Positions 16,741-24,168 of a stretch of 64,000 nucleotides of DNA are shown here, in pieces (position 1 is the stretch's first letter; each line of letters opens with the position of its first letter). The notes beneath the pieces were generated by a model. That model was not told where the DNA came from, did not search any database, and saw only the letters and a list, made by a program, of their open reading frames with translations. The stretch is from JAODBJ01 sp963782465 (lineage in GTDB: Bacteria; Actinomycetota; Acidimicrobiia; IMCC26256; PALSA-610). The translations under genes were made by a program, and so were the position numbers. The DNA lies in contig CAWAJR010000006.1 of NCBI GenBank assembly GCA_963782465.1, positions 186,001-250,000 of the forward strand, in the 5' to 3' direction.

Positions 16741-17933
16741 CCCGCACCTCCGGCGCCTCGCCCGCTCGTGGCGCTCGCCGGTCGGGGTTCCCGGGGGAGG
16801 CCGAGGAGGCGCTCGCCGATGATGTTGCGCTGGATCTCGCTCGTCCCGCCCATGATCGAGTTGGCGCGGGTCGACAGCAACGCACCGGACCACCGTCCCG
16901 GCGGGCACAGGGATGCCGGCCCCAGGAGCGCAACCGCGGTCTCGGCGAGTCGTTGGCTGGTCGTCGCCCAGAACAGTTTCACGATGCTCGACTCGGCGCC
17001 GATCTCGTCGCCGCGCCCGAGCCGCTCGAGGGTGCGGGCGTTGTGCAGGCGGAACAACTCCACGTCGATCCACGACCGGGCCAGCCGTTGGCGAACCCGC
17101 GGGTCGTGCGTCGCGCCGCGCCGTGCGCACTCCTTCGCCAGCGCGTCGAACCCGATCTCCTGGAGCACCTGCTCCCGCCAGATGAACGACGCGCCGCGCT
17201 CGTTGGCGAGCGTGGTGTTCGCCACCCGCCAGCCCTCGTGCTCGGGACCGATGAGGTGATCGACGGGTACTGCGACGTCGTCGAGGAAGACCTCGTTGAA
17301 CTCGTGCTCGCCGGTCATCTGCCGCAGCGGCCGTACTTCGACCCCGTCGGCATCCATCGGGACGGCAAGCATCGAAATCCCTTTGTGCGGCGGCGCGTCG
17401 GGGTCGGTGCGTACGAGCGCGATGCCCATGTCGGCGAACGTCGCGTACGACGACCACACCTTCTGGCCGGTGATGCGGTAACACCCACCGGCCTTCGTCG
17501 CCCGCGTCGACAGCGCGGCGAGGTCGCTGCCCGCGCCCGGTTCACTGAACAGCTGGCACCAGACGTCATCGCCGCCGAGGATGCGCGGCATCCAGCGGGC
17601 ACGCTGCGCCTCGGCACCGTGCGCCATCAGCGTGGGCCCGACGAGCGTGATGCCGGCCCGGCCGAGCAACGGCGGTGCGCCGGCCCGGGCGAGCTCCTCG
17701 TTGTACGCGGCGACCTGGGTCACCGACGCGCCGCGGCCTCCGAACTCGACCGGCCAATGGATCCCGACCCAGCCGTCGCGGTGCAGGCGGCGCTGCCACG
17801 CGCGCAGCGCGTCTGCCTCGGCGCGTGTTCCCGCGACGGCGACCGGCGGGGGCGGGTGCTCGGCCAGCCACGCCCGCAGCTCGCGGCGAAGCTCCTCGTC
17901 GGCGATCGGGTTGGAGAACTTCTCTCTCGCCAT
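16737..17933 (-). CDS. acyl-CoA dehydrogenase
   Basis: FAD-dependent acyl-CoA dehydrogenase of 398 residues introducing a 2,3-double bond. It has the FAD/substrate segment CQLFSEPGAGSD, a central VWSSYAT and the C-terminal IMGGTSEIQRNIIGERLLG. The ATG at 17933 is preferred to the upstream start at 17978 because the latter lies in the AT-richer promoter region and extends beyond the family N-terminus. It is divergent from the TetR at 18078 and heads the run into P450 and aldo-keto reductase. Confidence 0.9.
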   Translation of the reverse strand: MAREKFSNPIADEELRRELRAWLAEHPPPPVAVAGTRAEADALRAWQRRLHRDGWVGIHWPVEFGGRGASVTQVAAYNEELARAGAPPLLGRAGITLVGPTLMAHGAEAQRARWMPRILGGDDVWCQLFSEPGAGSDLAALSTRATKAGGCYRITGQKVWSSYATFADMGIALVRTDPDAPPHKGISMLAVPMDADGVEVRPLRQMTGEHEFNEVFLDDVAVPVDHLIGPEHEGWRVANTTLANERGASFIWREQVLQEIGFDALAKECARRGATHDPRVRQRLARSWIDVELFRLHNARTLERLGRGDEIGAESSIVKLFWATTSQRLAETAVALLGPASLCPPGRWSGALLSTRANSIMGGTSEIQRNIIGERLLGLPREPRPASATSGRGAGGAG

Positions 17934-18077
17934 GCCCCGGAGCCTCACGAGAACGTACTTTACGAGCCTGCGGCGCACACGTCCATCTATAGTGAAAGCG
18001 TCATTCTCACACGGCCGGGCCCGGCTTTTCGACGTCTTGTCTCACGGGCACGGGCCGCCGTGAACACTGGAGCGCAC
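17934..18077. promoter_or_regulatory. divergent promoter region, TetR / acyl-CoA dehydrogenase
   Basis: A 144-base gap between divergent starts, AT-richer than its surroundings. It contains TATAGTGAAAGCG and a partial dyad GTGAAAGCGTCATTCTCAC (GTGA...TCAC) at about 17993-18011, a plausible operator for the adjacent TetR. The GGAG Shine-Dalgarno of the TetR gene is at 18069-18072. Confidence 0.45.
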
Positions 18078-18755
18078 ATGGCACGCCTGGATCCCGCCAC
18101 CGACGCCGGCGAGCCCGACTGGCGGGCACGCGCCGTGTCGCGCAGCGTCGACGCGGCGCGCTCGCGGGCCGAGCAGCGGGTGCAGCGGTTCCTCGACGCC
18201 GCGTTCGATCTCATCGACGAGAAGGGTTCGACCGAGTTCACCATCCAGGAGGTCGTCGAGCGCTCGGGCCAGTCGCTGCGCGGCTTCTACGAGTACTTCG
18301 ACGGCAAGGACGAACTGGTGCTGGCGTTGTTCGAGGAGACCGTGCGCGAGGCCGTCGAGGACATCCGCGCGGCGGTCGACGCCGCGGCCGATCCGATCGC
18401 CCGCCTGCGGGCGTTCGCCATCACGCTGCACGAATGGTGCGACCCCGACGATGCGCGACGCTCGCGCGGCACGCATCGACGGCGCCCGATCAGCGAGTTC
18501 TCGATGCACCTCGCGGCGAACCATGCCGATCGGGTGCGCGCCGCGCTGGTGCCCCAGACGCGCCTGTTGCGCCAACTCGTCGAGGCGGCGGTCGAAGCCG
18601 GCGCGATCCGGGTCACCGACGTGAGGCGGGCGACGGCGCTCGTGCAGCAGACCGTCATGTACAGCTGGTTCGGCAACCGTCTCGTGGAGAACCCCGAACG
18701 CAAGGTCGACGCCGAAGCAACGTGGGAGTTCTGCCTCCACGGCCTCGGCGTGTAG
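18078..18755 (+). CDS. TetR/AcrR family transcriptional regulator
   Basis: Regulator of 225 residues. The helix-turn-helix lies at about residues 34-80, including TIQEVVERSGQSLRGFYEYF. The ATG at 18078 has a GGAG six bases upstream. It is divergent from the acyl-CoA dehydrogenase-P450-aldo-keto reductase run and probably represses it. Ligand unknown, possibly an acyl-CoA by analogy with regulators placed next to acyl-CoA dehydrogenases. Confidence 0.9.
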   Translation: MARLDPATDAGEPDWRARAVSRSVDAARSRAEQRVQRFLDAAFDLIDEKGSTEFTIQEVVERSGQSLRGFYEYFDGKDELVLALFEETVREAVEDIRAAVDAAADPIARLRAFAITLHEWCDPDDARRSRGTHRRRPISEFSMHLAANHADRVRAALVPQTRLLRQLVEAAVEAGAIRVTDVRRATALVQQTVMYSWFGNRLVENPERKVDAEATWEFCLHGLGV

Positions 18756-18757
18756 GG

Positions 18758-18785
18758 GCGCGACGTCGTCGGCGGGCCGTCGCGC
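18758..18785. terminator. hairpin between convergent genes
   Basis: GCGCGACG pairs with CGTCGCGC across 12 bases, in the 33-base gap between the TetR stop and the stop of the NTF2-like gene on the other strand. Confidence 0.55.
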
Positions 18786-18788
18786 GTC

Positions 18789-19088
18789 TTACCGTGGCAC
18801 GAGGGTGTCGACACCCATCTGCGTGAACAGGCGCTGCGCGGCCTGCGGGCTGAGGCCCCAATGCTCCGCCGCCTTCCCGTCGACGATGCGCCGCGTTCGA
18901 GAGCCAGAGGTCGATCTTCTGGCACTGAACCCTTCCACCATCTCCACGAAGCCCGGGAGCCCGTCGGTGTCGCCGGTAGCGCCGTGATCGCGGTAGTCGG
19001 ACGTGCACAACGCGTTCAGTTCTTCGTAACGTCCCGCGTCGACTGCGGCGAAGATGCGCGTGACGAGTTGCTCGTTCGACGAAACCAT
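18789..19088 (-). CDS. NTF2/SnoaL-like protein, internally truncated
   Basis: The 99-residue product starts like a SnoaL-type NTF2-fold protein (NEQLVTRIFAAVDAGRYEEL, then DHGATGDTDGLPGFVEMVEG) and ends like one (RIVDGKAAEHWG). The roughly 50 central residues that form most of the beta-sheet are missing and replaced by a short Arg/Ser-rich stretch, so an internal deletion is likely and the protein is probably not functional. ATG start at 19088. It lies downstream of the quinone reductase, with an 89-base gap. Confidence 0.6.
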   Translation of the reverse strand: MVSSNEQLVTRIFAAVDAGRYEELNALCTSDYRDHGATGDTDGLPGFVEMVEGFSARRSTSGSRTRRIVDGKAAEHWGLSPQAAQRLFTQMGVDTLVPR

Positions 19089-19177
19089 GTGCCTTCCTCC
19101 GTTGGGCCGGCCGTCGCGCACCATTCGCACGGCTCCCCGGGCGCGGATCACCACGAACGCGGCTCGGCGGGTGGCGC

Positions 19178-20158
19178 TCACGATTCCCCGACTGCGAGCA
19201 CCACCTTCCCGATCGCGCGGCCGTCGGCGACGTAGCGCAGCGCCGCCGCGACGTCGGCGAACGCGAACGTGGCACCGATGTGCGGAACGACGCGATGCGT
19301 CGCGAACAACTCCATCAGTTCGCGCTCGTTGCGCTGGAGTGCTTCCGGTTCGTGCTCGGCGAAGTGCCCGAACTGGAACCCGAGGATGTGCACCCCTTTC
19401 AGCAGCACGAGGTTCAGCGGGATTCGCGGGATCACACCCGACGCGTAACCCACCGTCACGAAGCGGCCGCCCCAGCGCAGGCTCCGCAATGCCGGTTCCG
19501 CCAGATCGCCGCCGACCGGGTCGACCACGACGTCGCTCCCGTCCGGGAGGACGGAACGCAGCGCCGCGCGCAACGGGCCGGCCCGGTGATCGACCAGTCG
19601 AACCGCGCCACGCGATGCGGCCACCGCGAGCTTCTCTTCGGACGACGCGACGGCCGTGACCGTCGCCCCGAGCACGGCACCGAGCTCTACCGCCGCGAGC
19701 CCCACCCCACCGCCCGCGCCGAGCACGATCAATTCCTCTCCTGGTTGCACCTGCGCCACTGATCGAAGCACGTGGTACGCGGTGCGGTGCGCGACGCCGA
19801 ACGCGGCTGCCGACCCGTCGTCGACGCCGGGCGGGACCGGCCCGAGCGCTCCCGCGGGCACGACGACCTCCTCGGCGAAGGCGCCGACGAGCGCGGTGCC
19901 GAACACCCGGTCGCCGGCCGCGAAGCCGGTGACGCCGGCTCCCGCGTCGACGACGACGCCCGCGAACTCGCTGCCCGGCACGAACGGCGGCGGGACGCTG
20001 ATCTGGTACTCGTTCGCGACGAGCAGCACGTCGGGGAAGTTCACCGCCGCCGCGTGCACCCGGACGCGTACCTCGCCGGCCGACAGCACCGGTGCCGGGA
20101 TGTCGTCGAGCACCACACCTTCGGGCGGGCCGTACTCCCGGCACACCGCGGCGCGCAC
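19178..20158 (-). CDS. NADPH:quinone oxidoreductase-type MDR dehydrogenase
   Basis: Zinc-independent medium-chain dehydrogenase of 326 residues. The N-terminal GroES-like domain includes HAAAVNFPDVLL and PFVPGSEFAG, followed by the NADPH-binding GAGGGVGLAAVELG, and no structural zinc Cys cluster is present. It reduces quinones or enoyl substrates. The GTG start at 20158 is 6 bases from the crotonase stop, so the genes are co-transcribed. In this operon it might reduce an enone or enoyl-CoA. Confidence 0.88.
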   Translation of the reverse strand: MRAAVCREYGPPEGVVLDDIPAPVLSAGEVRVRVHAAAVNFPDVLLVANEYQISVPPPFVPGSEFAGVVVDAGAGVTGFAAGDRVFGTALVGAFAEEVVVPAGALGPVPPGVDDGSAAAFGVAHRTAYHVLRSVAQVQPGEELIVLGAGGGVGLAAVELGAVLGATVTAVASSEEKLAVAASRGAVRLVDHRAGPLRAALRSVLPDGSDVVVDPVGGDLAEPALRSLRWGGRFVTVGYASGVIPRIPLNLVLLKGVHILGFQFGHFAEHEPEALQRNERELMELFATHRVVPHIGATFAFADVAAALRYVADGRAIGKVVLAVGES

Positions 20159-20164
20159 GTCAGC

Positions 20165-20947
20165 TCACCGGCCCTGCCACACCGGCGGGCGTTTCTCGAC
20201 GAAGGCGCGCGCTCCCTCTTGCGCGTCCTCGCTCCCGAACACCAGGGGCTGCCACGCCGCGATCCGTTCCGACCATTGCGCGATGTCGCTCGCACCGAGC
20301 CGCACGAGTTCTTTCACCGCGGTCACCGCGAGCGGACCGTTCGCGGCGATGCGTTCGGCGAACGCGATCGCGGTGCCGAGCACCTGCTCCGGGTCGACGA
20401 CGGCATTGACGAGACCGAGCTCGTACGCGCGAGCCGCGTCGATGCTGTCGCCGGTGAGCGTCATCTCCAACGCGATCGCGAGGGGGACCCGGTTGCCGAG
20501 GAGCGTGCCGCCACCGGCGGGGATCAGGCCCCGTTTCACCTCCGGCAACCCGAACTTCGCGTGCGCGCCGGCGACGACCACATCGCAGCCGAGCAACACC
20601 TCCAGGCCACCCGCGAGGGCCGAGCCGTTCGCGGCACCGACGATCGGGATCGTCGTCTCGCCCTGTATCAAACGGAAGAAGCCCCGCATCGCCGCGCTGT
20701 CGACGTGGATCTCGCCGCCGTCGGCGAAGGAGCGCAGGTCCATTCCGGCACAGAACACGCGCTCGCCGGTGCCGGTGAGCACGAGGGCGCGGACGTCGGG
20801 GTCACCTTCGGCGTCGTCGATCGTCGCGCTGATCGCGTGGAGCAACGCAGGGTTGAGCGCGTTCCTCGCCTCGGGGCGGTTGAGGCGCGCGATCAACACC
20901 GCGTCCCGTCGTTCGACGACGAGTTCGGGTTCTTCGGTGATGCTCAT
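20165..20947 (-). CDS. enoyl-CoA hydratase/isomerase
   Basis: Crotonase of 260 residues. The oxyanion-hole segments are FCAGMDLRSF and NGSALAGGLE, and the active-site segment FGLPEVKRGLIP keeps the first Glu of hydratases. The ATG at 20947 and its GGAG Shine-Dalgarno come from the 3-prime half of the leader repeat. It lies between the APH-type kinase and the quinone reductase and would act on the enoyl-CoA made by the upstream dehydrogenase-family enzyme. Confidence 0.9.
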   Translation of the reverse strand: MSITEEPELVVERRDAVLIARLNRPEARNALNPALLHAISATIDDAEGDPDVRALVLTGTGERVFCAGMDLRSFADGGEIHVDSAAMRGFFRLIQGETTIPIVGAANGSALAGGLEVLLGCDVVVAGAHAKFGLPEVKRGLIPAGGGTLLGNRVPLAIALEMTLTGDSIDAARAYELGLVNAVVDPEQVLGTAIAFAERIAANGPLAVTAVKELVRLGASDIAQWSERIAAWQPLVFGSEDAQEGARAFVEKRPPVWQGR

Positions 20948-20980
20948 GCGGCTACGACCTCCGGTGCTCCATCACGAACC
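20945..20980 (-). repeat. leader repeat, 3-prime half (third locus)
   Basis: On the minus strand this reads GGTTCGTGATGGAGCACC followed by GGAGGTCG and GCCGCATG, almost identical to the matching part of the 14.3 kb units. The front block with the anti-Shine-Dalgarno is missing because the upstream gene ends only 44 bases from the start codon. It supplies the ribosome binding site and ATG of the crotonase at 20947. Confidence 0.8.
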
Positions 20981-20991
20981 GCGCCCGGCAC

Positions 20992-22014
20992 TCATGCCGA
21001 GTAGTGAGTCGTCTCCGCGAGGTCCGCGGCCTGCCGCATGAGGTCGAGCACAATCGGCCCGAACGCGTTGAGTTTCTCATCGTCGCCGGCGCGCTGGAAC
21101 CCTTGCTCGAGCACGATCGCCAGCTTCCACTTGGCGAGGATGACGTAGTAGTCGATGTCGTCGACCTGGCGGCCCGACACCTTCGCGTAGTGGTCGAGCA
21201 TCTGCGCGCGCGACGGCATGCCGTACATGTCGACGTAACTCGCACCGCTCGCGGCGGGCGACGACGTGTCTTCCGGCCAGCCCTGCACCGTCCAGCCGAG
21301 GTCGAGCTTCGGGTCGCCGACCGTGCCCATCTCCCAGTCGACGATCGCGGCGAGCCGCGCCGGCGCCCCGTCGTGGTACATGACGTTGGCGAACTGGTAG
21401 TCGCCGTGCATGAGCCCGGGGATGTAGTCGAGCGGCTTGTGCTTGCGCAGCCACGCCGACGCGACCTCCAACCCGGGAAGGTCACGACCCTTGATCCGCT
21501 CCAGGAACCTCGTCCAACGGTCCACTTGCCGCTCGTGGAAACCGTCGGGGCGCCCGAGATCGTGCAGGCCCTTCGCCTGCCAGTCGACCTTCGACAGCAG
21601 CGCGATGCCCTCCGCGAGCTGGTAGGCCAGTCCGGCGCGTGCTTCCAGGTCGGTGTCGAACGGGGCGGGCCAGCGGTCGACACCCATCGGCGACCAACCG
21701 TCGACGAAACCCATGATGTAGAACGCGCGACCGAGCACCGACAGGTCGGTGCAGGCGGCGATCGCGGGCGTATGGGGAACGTCGGTGCCGTCGAGTGCCT
21801 CGATGATCCGCCATTCGCGCATGATCCCGTCGTCACGGCTCTCGGGAGCGCTCGGCGGCGGGATACGGAGCGCGCCGTGCAGCTCCCCGCGGCGGATCTC
21901 GTAGATCTCGTTCTGCGAACCACCCGAGATGTACCGGTGCTCGATCGGTGTGCCCTCGCCGTCGAGCCCGATGGAGTCCATCCAGGCGCCGAGCGTCTCG
22001 ACGTCGATATTCAT
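20992..22014 (-). CDS. APH-family phosphotransferase (LvaA/ACAD10-11 kinase-like)
   Basis: Kinase of 340 residues with the aminoglycoside-phosphotransferase fold. It has the catalytic Brenner motif HGDYQFAN (His203, Asp205, Asn210) and the metal-binding Asp of IVDWEMG (Asp226). In Pseudomonas levulinate catabolism and in animal ACAD10/ACAD11, such kinases phosphorylate the 4-hydroxyl of 4-hydroxyacyl-CoA for a dehydrogenase-family partner. Here the neighbour upstream is exactly such a dehydrogenase, which supports that role, not antibiotic resistance. The ATG at 22014 comes from the leader repeat. Confidence 0.82.
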   Translation of the reverse strand: MNIDVETLGAWMDSIGLDGEGTPIEHRYISGGSQNEIYEIRRGELHGALRIPPPSAPESRDDGIMREWRIIEALDGTDVPHTPAIAACTDLSVLGRAFYIMGFVDGWSPMGVDRWPAPFDTDLEARAGLAYQLAEGIALLSKVDWQAKGLHDLGRPDGFHERQVDRWTRFLERIKGRDLPGLEVASAWLRKHKPLDYIPGLMHGDYQFANVMYHDGAPARLAAIVDWEMGTVGDPKLDLGWTVQGWPEDTSSPAASGASYVDMYGMPSRAQMLDHYAKVSGRQVDDIDYYVILAKWKLAIVLEQGFQRAGDDEKLNAFGPIVLDLMRQAADLAETTHYSA

Positions 22015-22099
22015 GCGGCCGCGACCTCCGGTGCTCCCTCACGAACCCCTTCGGCGCGGTTGTGCATCCGACCACACCGCAGGATCTGCGCCTGCCTGC
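22012..22099 (-). repeat. leader repeat, full-length single copy
   Basis: Between the acyl-CoA dehydrogenase stop (22106) and the kinase ATG (22014). The front block from 22094 reads CAGGCGCAGATCCTGCGG and the back block carries GGAGCACCGGAGGTCG. The middle 30 bases differ from the 14.3 kb copies. CCTGCGGTGT can pair with GCACCGGAGG with one mismatch and one G-U, so the Shine-Dalgarno hairpin is kept but weaker. Distance from the front CAG to ATG is 80 bases against 79 in the tandem copies. Confidence 0.82.
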
Positions 22100-22105
22100 C
22101 GCCGC

Positions 22106-23407
22106 TCACAGGTTCCCAACTTCGTTCTCGAGGTAGTCGGCGAACTTCTCGCGGGCCGCGGCTCGCAACTTCGGGAGATGTTGCGTGGGCCACAGGTCGT
22201 CGCTCGGCCGGTAGTCGCGCAACACCTGGCGCGCCACCGTGACCTTGTGCACTTCGGTCGGCCCGTCGGCGAGGCCGAGCACGCTGGCCGCGAGCATCAT
22301 CCCCGAGAAGGGCATCTCGTTGCTCACGCCGAGCGCGCCGTGCACCTGCATCGCCCGCCACGCGATGTCGTGGAGCACGTCGGGCATGAGCACCTTCACC
22401 GCCGCGATGTCTTTGCGGACCTTGCGGTAGTCGTTGTGCTTGTCGATCGACCACGCGGTGTAGAGCACGAACAGGCGGAACTGCATCAGCTGCGCGTAGG
22501 AGTCGGCGATGTAGCCCTGCACGAATTGTTTGTCGGCGAGCAGGCTCCCCTGCGTCTCTCGGCTCAACGCCCGCTCGCACATCATGTCGAGCGCCCGCTT
22601 CGACATGCCGATCGTGCGCATCGCGTGGTGGATACGACCGCCGCCGAGGCGGGTCTGCGCGATCGCGAACGCCTGGCCCTCGCCACCGAGCAACGCCTCC
22701 TCGGGCACCCGCACGTCTTCGTAGTGGATCAGCGCGTGCGAGCCTTCACCTTCGCGTTCGCCGCCGAGACCGATGTTGCGCACGATGTTGATCCCGGGTG
22801 TGTCGGTCGGCACGAGGAACATCGACATGCCCTTGTACGCGCTCACTTCCGTGTTCGTGACCGCCATCACGATGAGGAACGACGCGGTTCGCGCGTTCGA
22901 CGAGAAGAACTTCCAGCCGTTGATCACCCACTCTTCGCCGTCTTTCACGGCCTGGGTCTTGAACATCGTCGGGTCGGCGCCGGCGTGCGGTTCGGTCATC
23001 GAGTAGCACGAGAACATCTCGCCTTCGAGCAGCGGGCGCAGGTAGCGCTCCTTCTGCTCCGGCGTGCCGTAGTGGGCGATGATCTCGGCATTGCCGGTGT
23101 CGGGCGCCTGGCAGCCGAACACGATCGGCGCCCACGACGACCGGCCGAGGATCTCGTTGAGCAACGACAGCTTGAGCTGCCCGTAGCCCTCGCCGCCGAG
23201 TTCGGGGCCGAGGTGCGTCGCCCACAATTGCTGGCGCCGTACCTCCGCCTTCAACGGGTCGACGACCTTGCGCCGCACGTCGTCGAGCGGGGTGAACTCG
23301 AGCCCCCGCCACACCAGATCAAGCGGCTCGACCTCCTCGCGCACGAACGCGTCGGCCCAGTCGAGTTTCGCTTGGAATTCCGGGTCGGTTTCGAAGTCCC
23401 ACGACAT
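22106..23407 (-). CDS. acyl-CoA dehydrogenase (ACAD10/11- or LvaC-like)
   Basis: Dehydrogenase-fold flavoprotein of 433 residues. FAD/substrate segments CYSMTEPHAGADPT and FFSSNARTASF are present, with LADGPTEVHKVTVARQVLRD near the C-terminus, typical of the ACAD10/11 branch. Next to the APH-type kinase it may eliminate phosphate from 4-phosphoacyl-CoA instead of, or as well as, oxidising a simple acyl-CoA. ATG start at 23407. Divergent from the TetR at 23437, which probably controls it. Confidence 0.87.
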   Translation of the reverse strand: MSWDFETDPEFQAKLDWADAFVREEVEPLDLVWRGLEFTPLDDVRRKVVDPLKAEVRRQQLWATHLGPELGGEGYGQLKLSLLNEILGRSSWAPIVFGCQAPDTGNAEIIAHYGTPEQKERYLRPLLEGEMFSCYSMTEPHAGADPTMFKTQAVKDGEEWVINGWKFFSSNARTASFLIVMAVTNTEVSAYKGMSMFLVPTDTPGINIVRNIGLGGEREGEGSHALIHYEDVRVPEEALLGGEGQAFAIAQTRLGGGRIHHAMRTIGMSKRALDMMCERALSRETQGSLLADKQFVQGYIADSYAQLMQFRLFVLYTAWSIDKHNDYRKVRKDIAAVKVLMPDVLHDIAWRAMQVHGALGVSNEMPFSGMMLAASVLGLADGPTEVHKVTVARQVLRDYRPSDDLWPTQHLPKLRAAAREKFADYLENEVGNL

Positions 23408-23436
23408 CGTTGCTCCCTCCGCAGCCCGGCAAGAAT

Positions 23437-24099
23437 ATGATTCTGGCTATCCAGAATTCAACTCCGACCTCTCCGAACGACGGCTCGAACGGCGTCGCCG
23501 ATCGCATCGCGCAGCAGACACTGGCGAGGCGGGAAGCCGAGTACGCGAGCGAAGTGCGCCGCCTGCTCGACGCCGCGCTCGACGTGATGCGCCGCTGCGG
23601 CACCGCGTCGCGGCCGCGCGTCGCCGACATCGTGGGCGCCGCCGGCCTCTCCAACGACGCGTTCTACCGGCACTTCCGATCGAAGGACGCCCTCGTCGCG
23701 GCGATCCTCGACGACGGTGCCGAGCGGCTCCGCAGCTACCTCGCGCACCAGATGACGAAGGAATCGACGCCGGAAGGCAAGGTCCGCCGGTGGGTGAACG
23801 GCGTGCTGTCGCAGGCCAACCCCGACATCGCGGCGACGACCCTGGCCGTGCTGTGGAACGGCGGCGGCATCGACGAGGGATCGGCCGCGGGCCGCCACTT
23901 CGCGAGCCCGGAACTCGCCACGCTGCTGCACGAACCGTTCACCGCGCTCGGCAGCGCCGACGCCGTTCTCGACGCGTCGCTCGCCGCGCACGCGGTGCTC
24001 GGCAAACTCTCCGATCACCTCTGGCAGGGCACCCATCCCAACCGCGCCGAGGTCGACGGCATCACCGGGTTCTGCCTCGCCGCCGTCACGCGAGTGTGA
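23437..24099 (+). CDS. TetR family transcriptional regulator
   Basis: Regulator of 220 residues. The helix-turn-helix near residues 50-80 contains RVADIVGAAGLSNDAFYRHF. The ATG at 23437 is preferred over a TTG at 23410, which would leave only 2 bases to the divergent gene. There is no good Shine-Dalgarno, so the message may be leaderless, and a palindrome covers the first codons. It probably represses the divergent dehydrogenase-kinase-crotonase operon. Confidence 0.85.
   Translation: MILAIQNSTPTSPNDGSNGVADRIAQQTLARREAEYASEVRRLLDAALDVMRRCGTASRPRVADIVGAAGLSNDAFYRHFRSKDALVAAILDDGAERLRSYLAHQMTKESTPEGKVRRWVNGVLSQANPDIAATTLAVLWNGGGIDEGSAAGRHFASPELATLLHEPFTALGSADAVLDASLAAHAVLGKLSDHLWQGTHPNRAEVDGITGFCLAAVTRV
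23440..23457. promoter_or_regulatory. palindromic operator candidate over the TetR start
   Basis: ATTCTGG-CTAT-CCAGAAT is a perfect 7-4-7 palindrome beginning 3 bases after the A of the TetR ATG and 33 bases from the divergent acyl-CoA dehydrogenase start. A repressor bound here would cover both starts, and the position suggests autoregulation. Confidence 0.55.
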
Positions 24100-24110
24100 G
24101 CCCCACCCCA

Positions 24111-24161
24111 CGACCATTGGTCGTTCCCTCGCCTCCCGCCGGGAACAACGACCAACGGTCG
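24111..24161. terminator. hairpin between convergent genes, GACCATTGGTC-type arms
   Basis: CGACCATTGGTCGTTCCC pairs imperfectly with the run starting GGGAACAACGACCAACGG. Each arm is itself near-palindromic. It sits between the TetR stop (24099) and the converging amidohydrolase stop (24169). The same 12-base core recurs in the hairpin at 37209-37257. Confidence 0.6.
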
Positions 24162-24168
24162 CAATCCT

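Noticed and set aside
20992..22014. Aminoglycoside resistance gene
   Set aside because: The fold is APH-like, but the context (dehydrogenase, crotonase, quinone reductase) and the ACAD11/LvaA type of the neighbour point to an acyl-CoA kinase.
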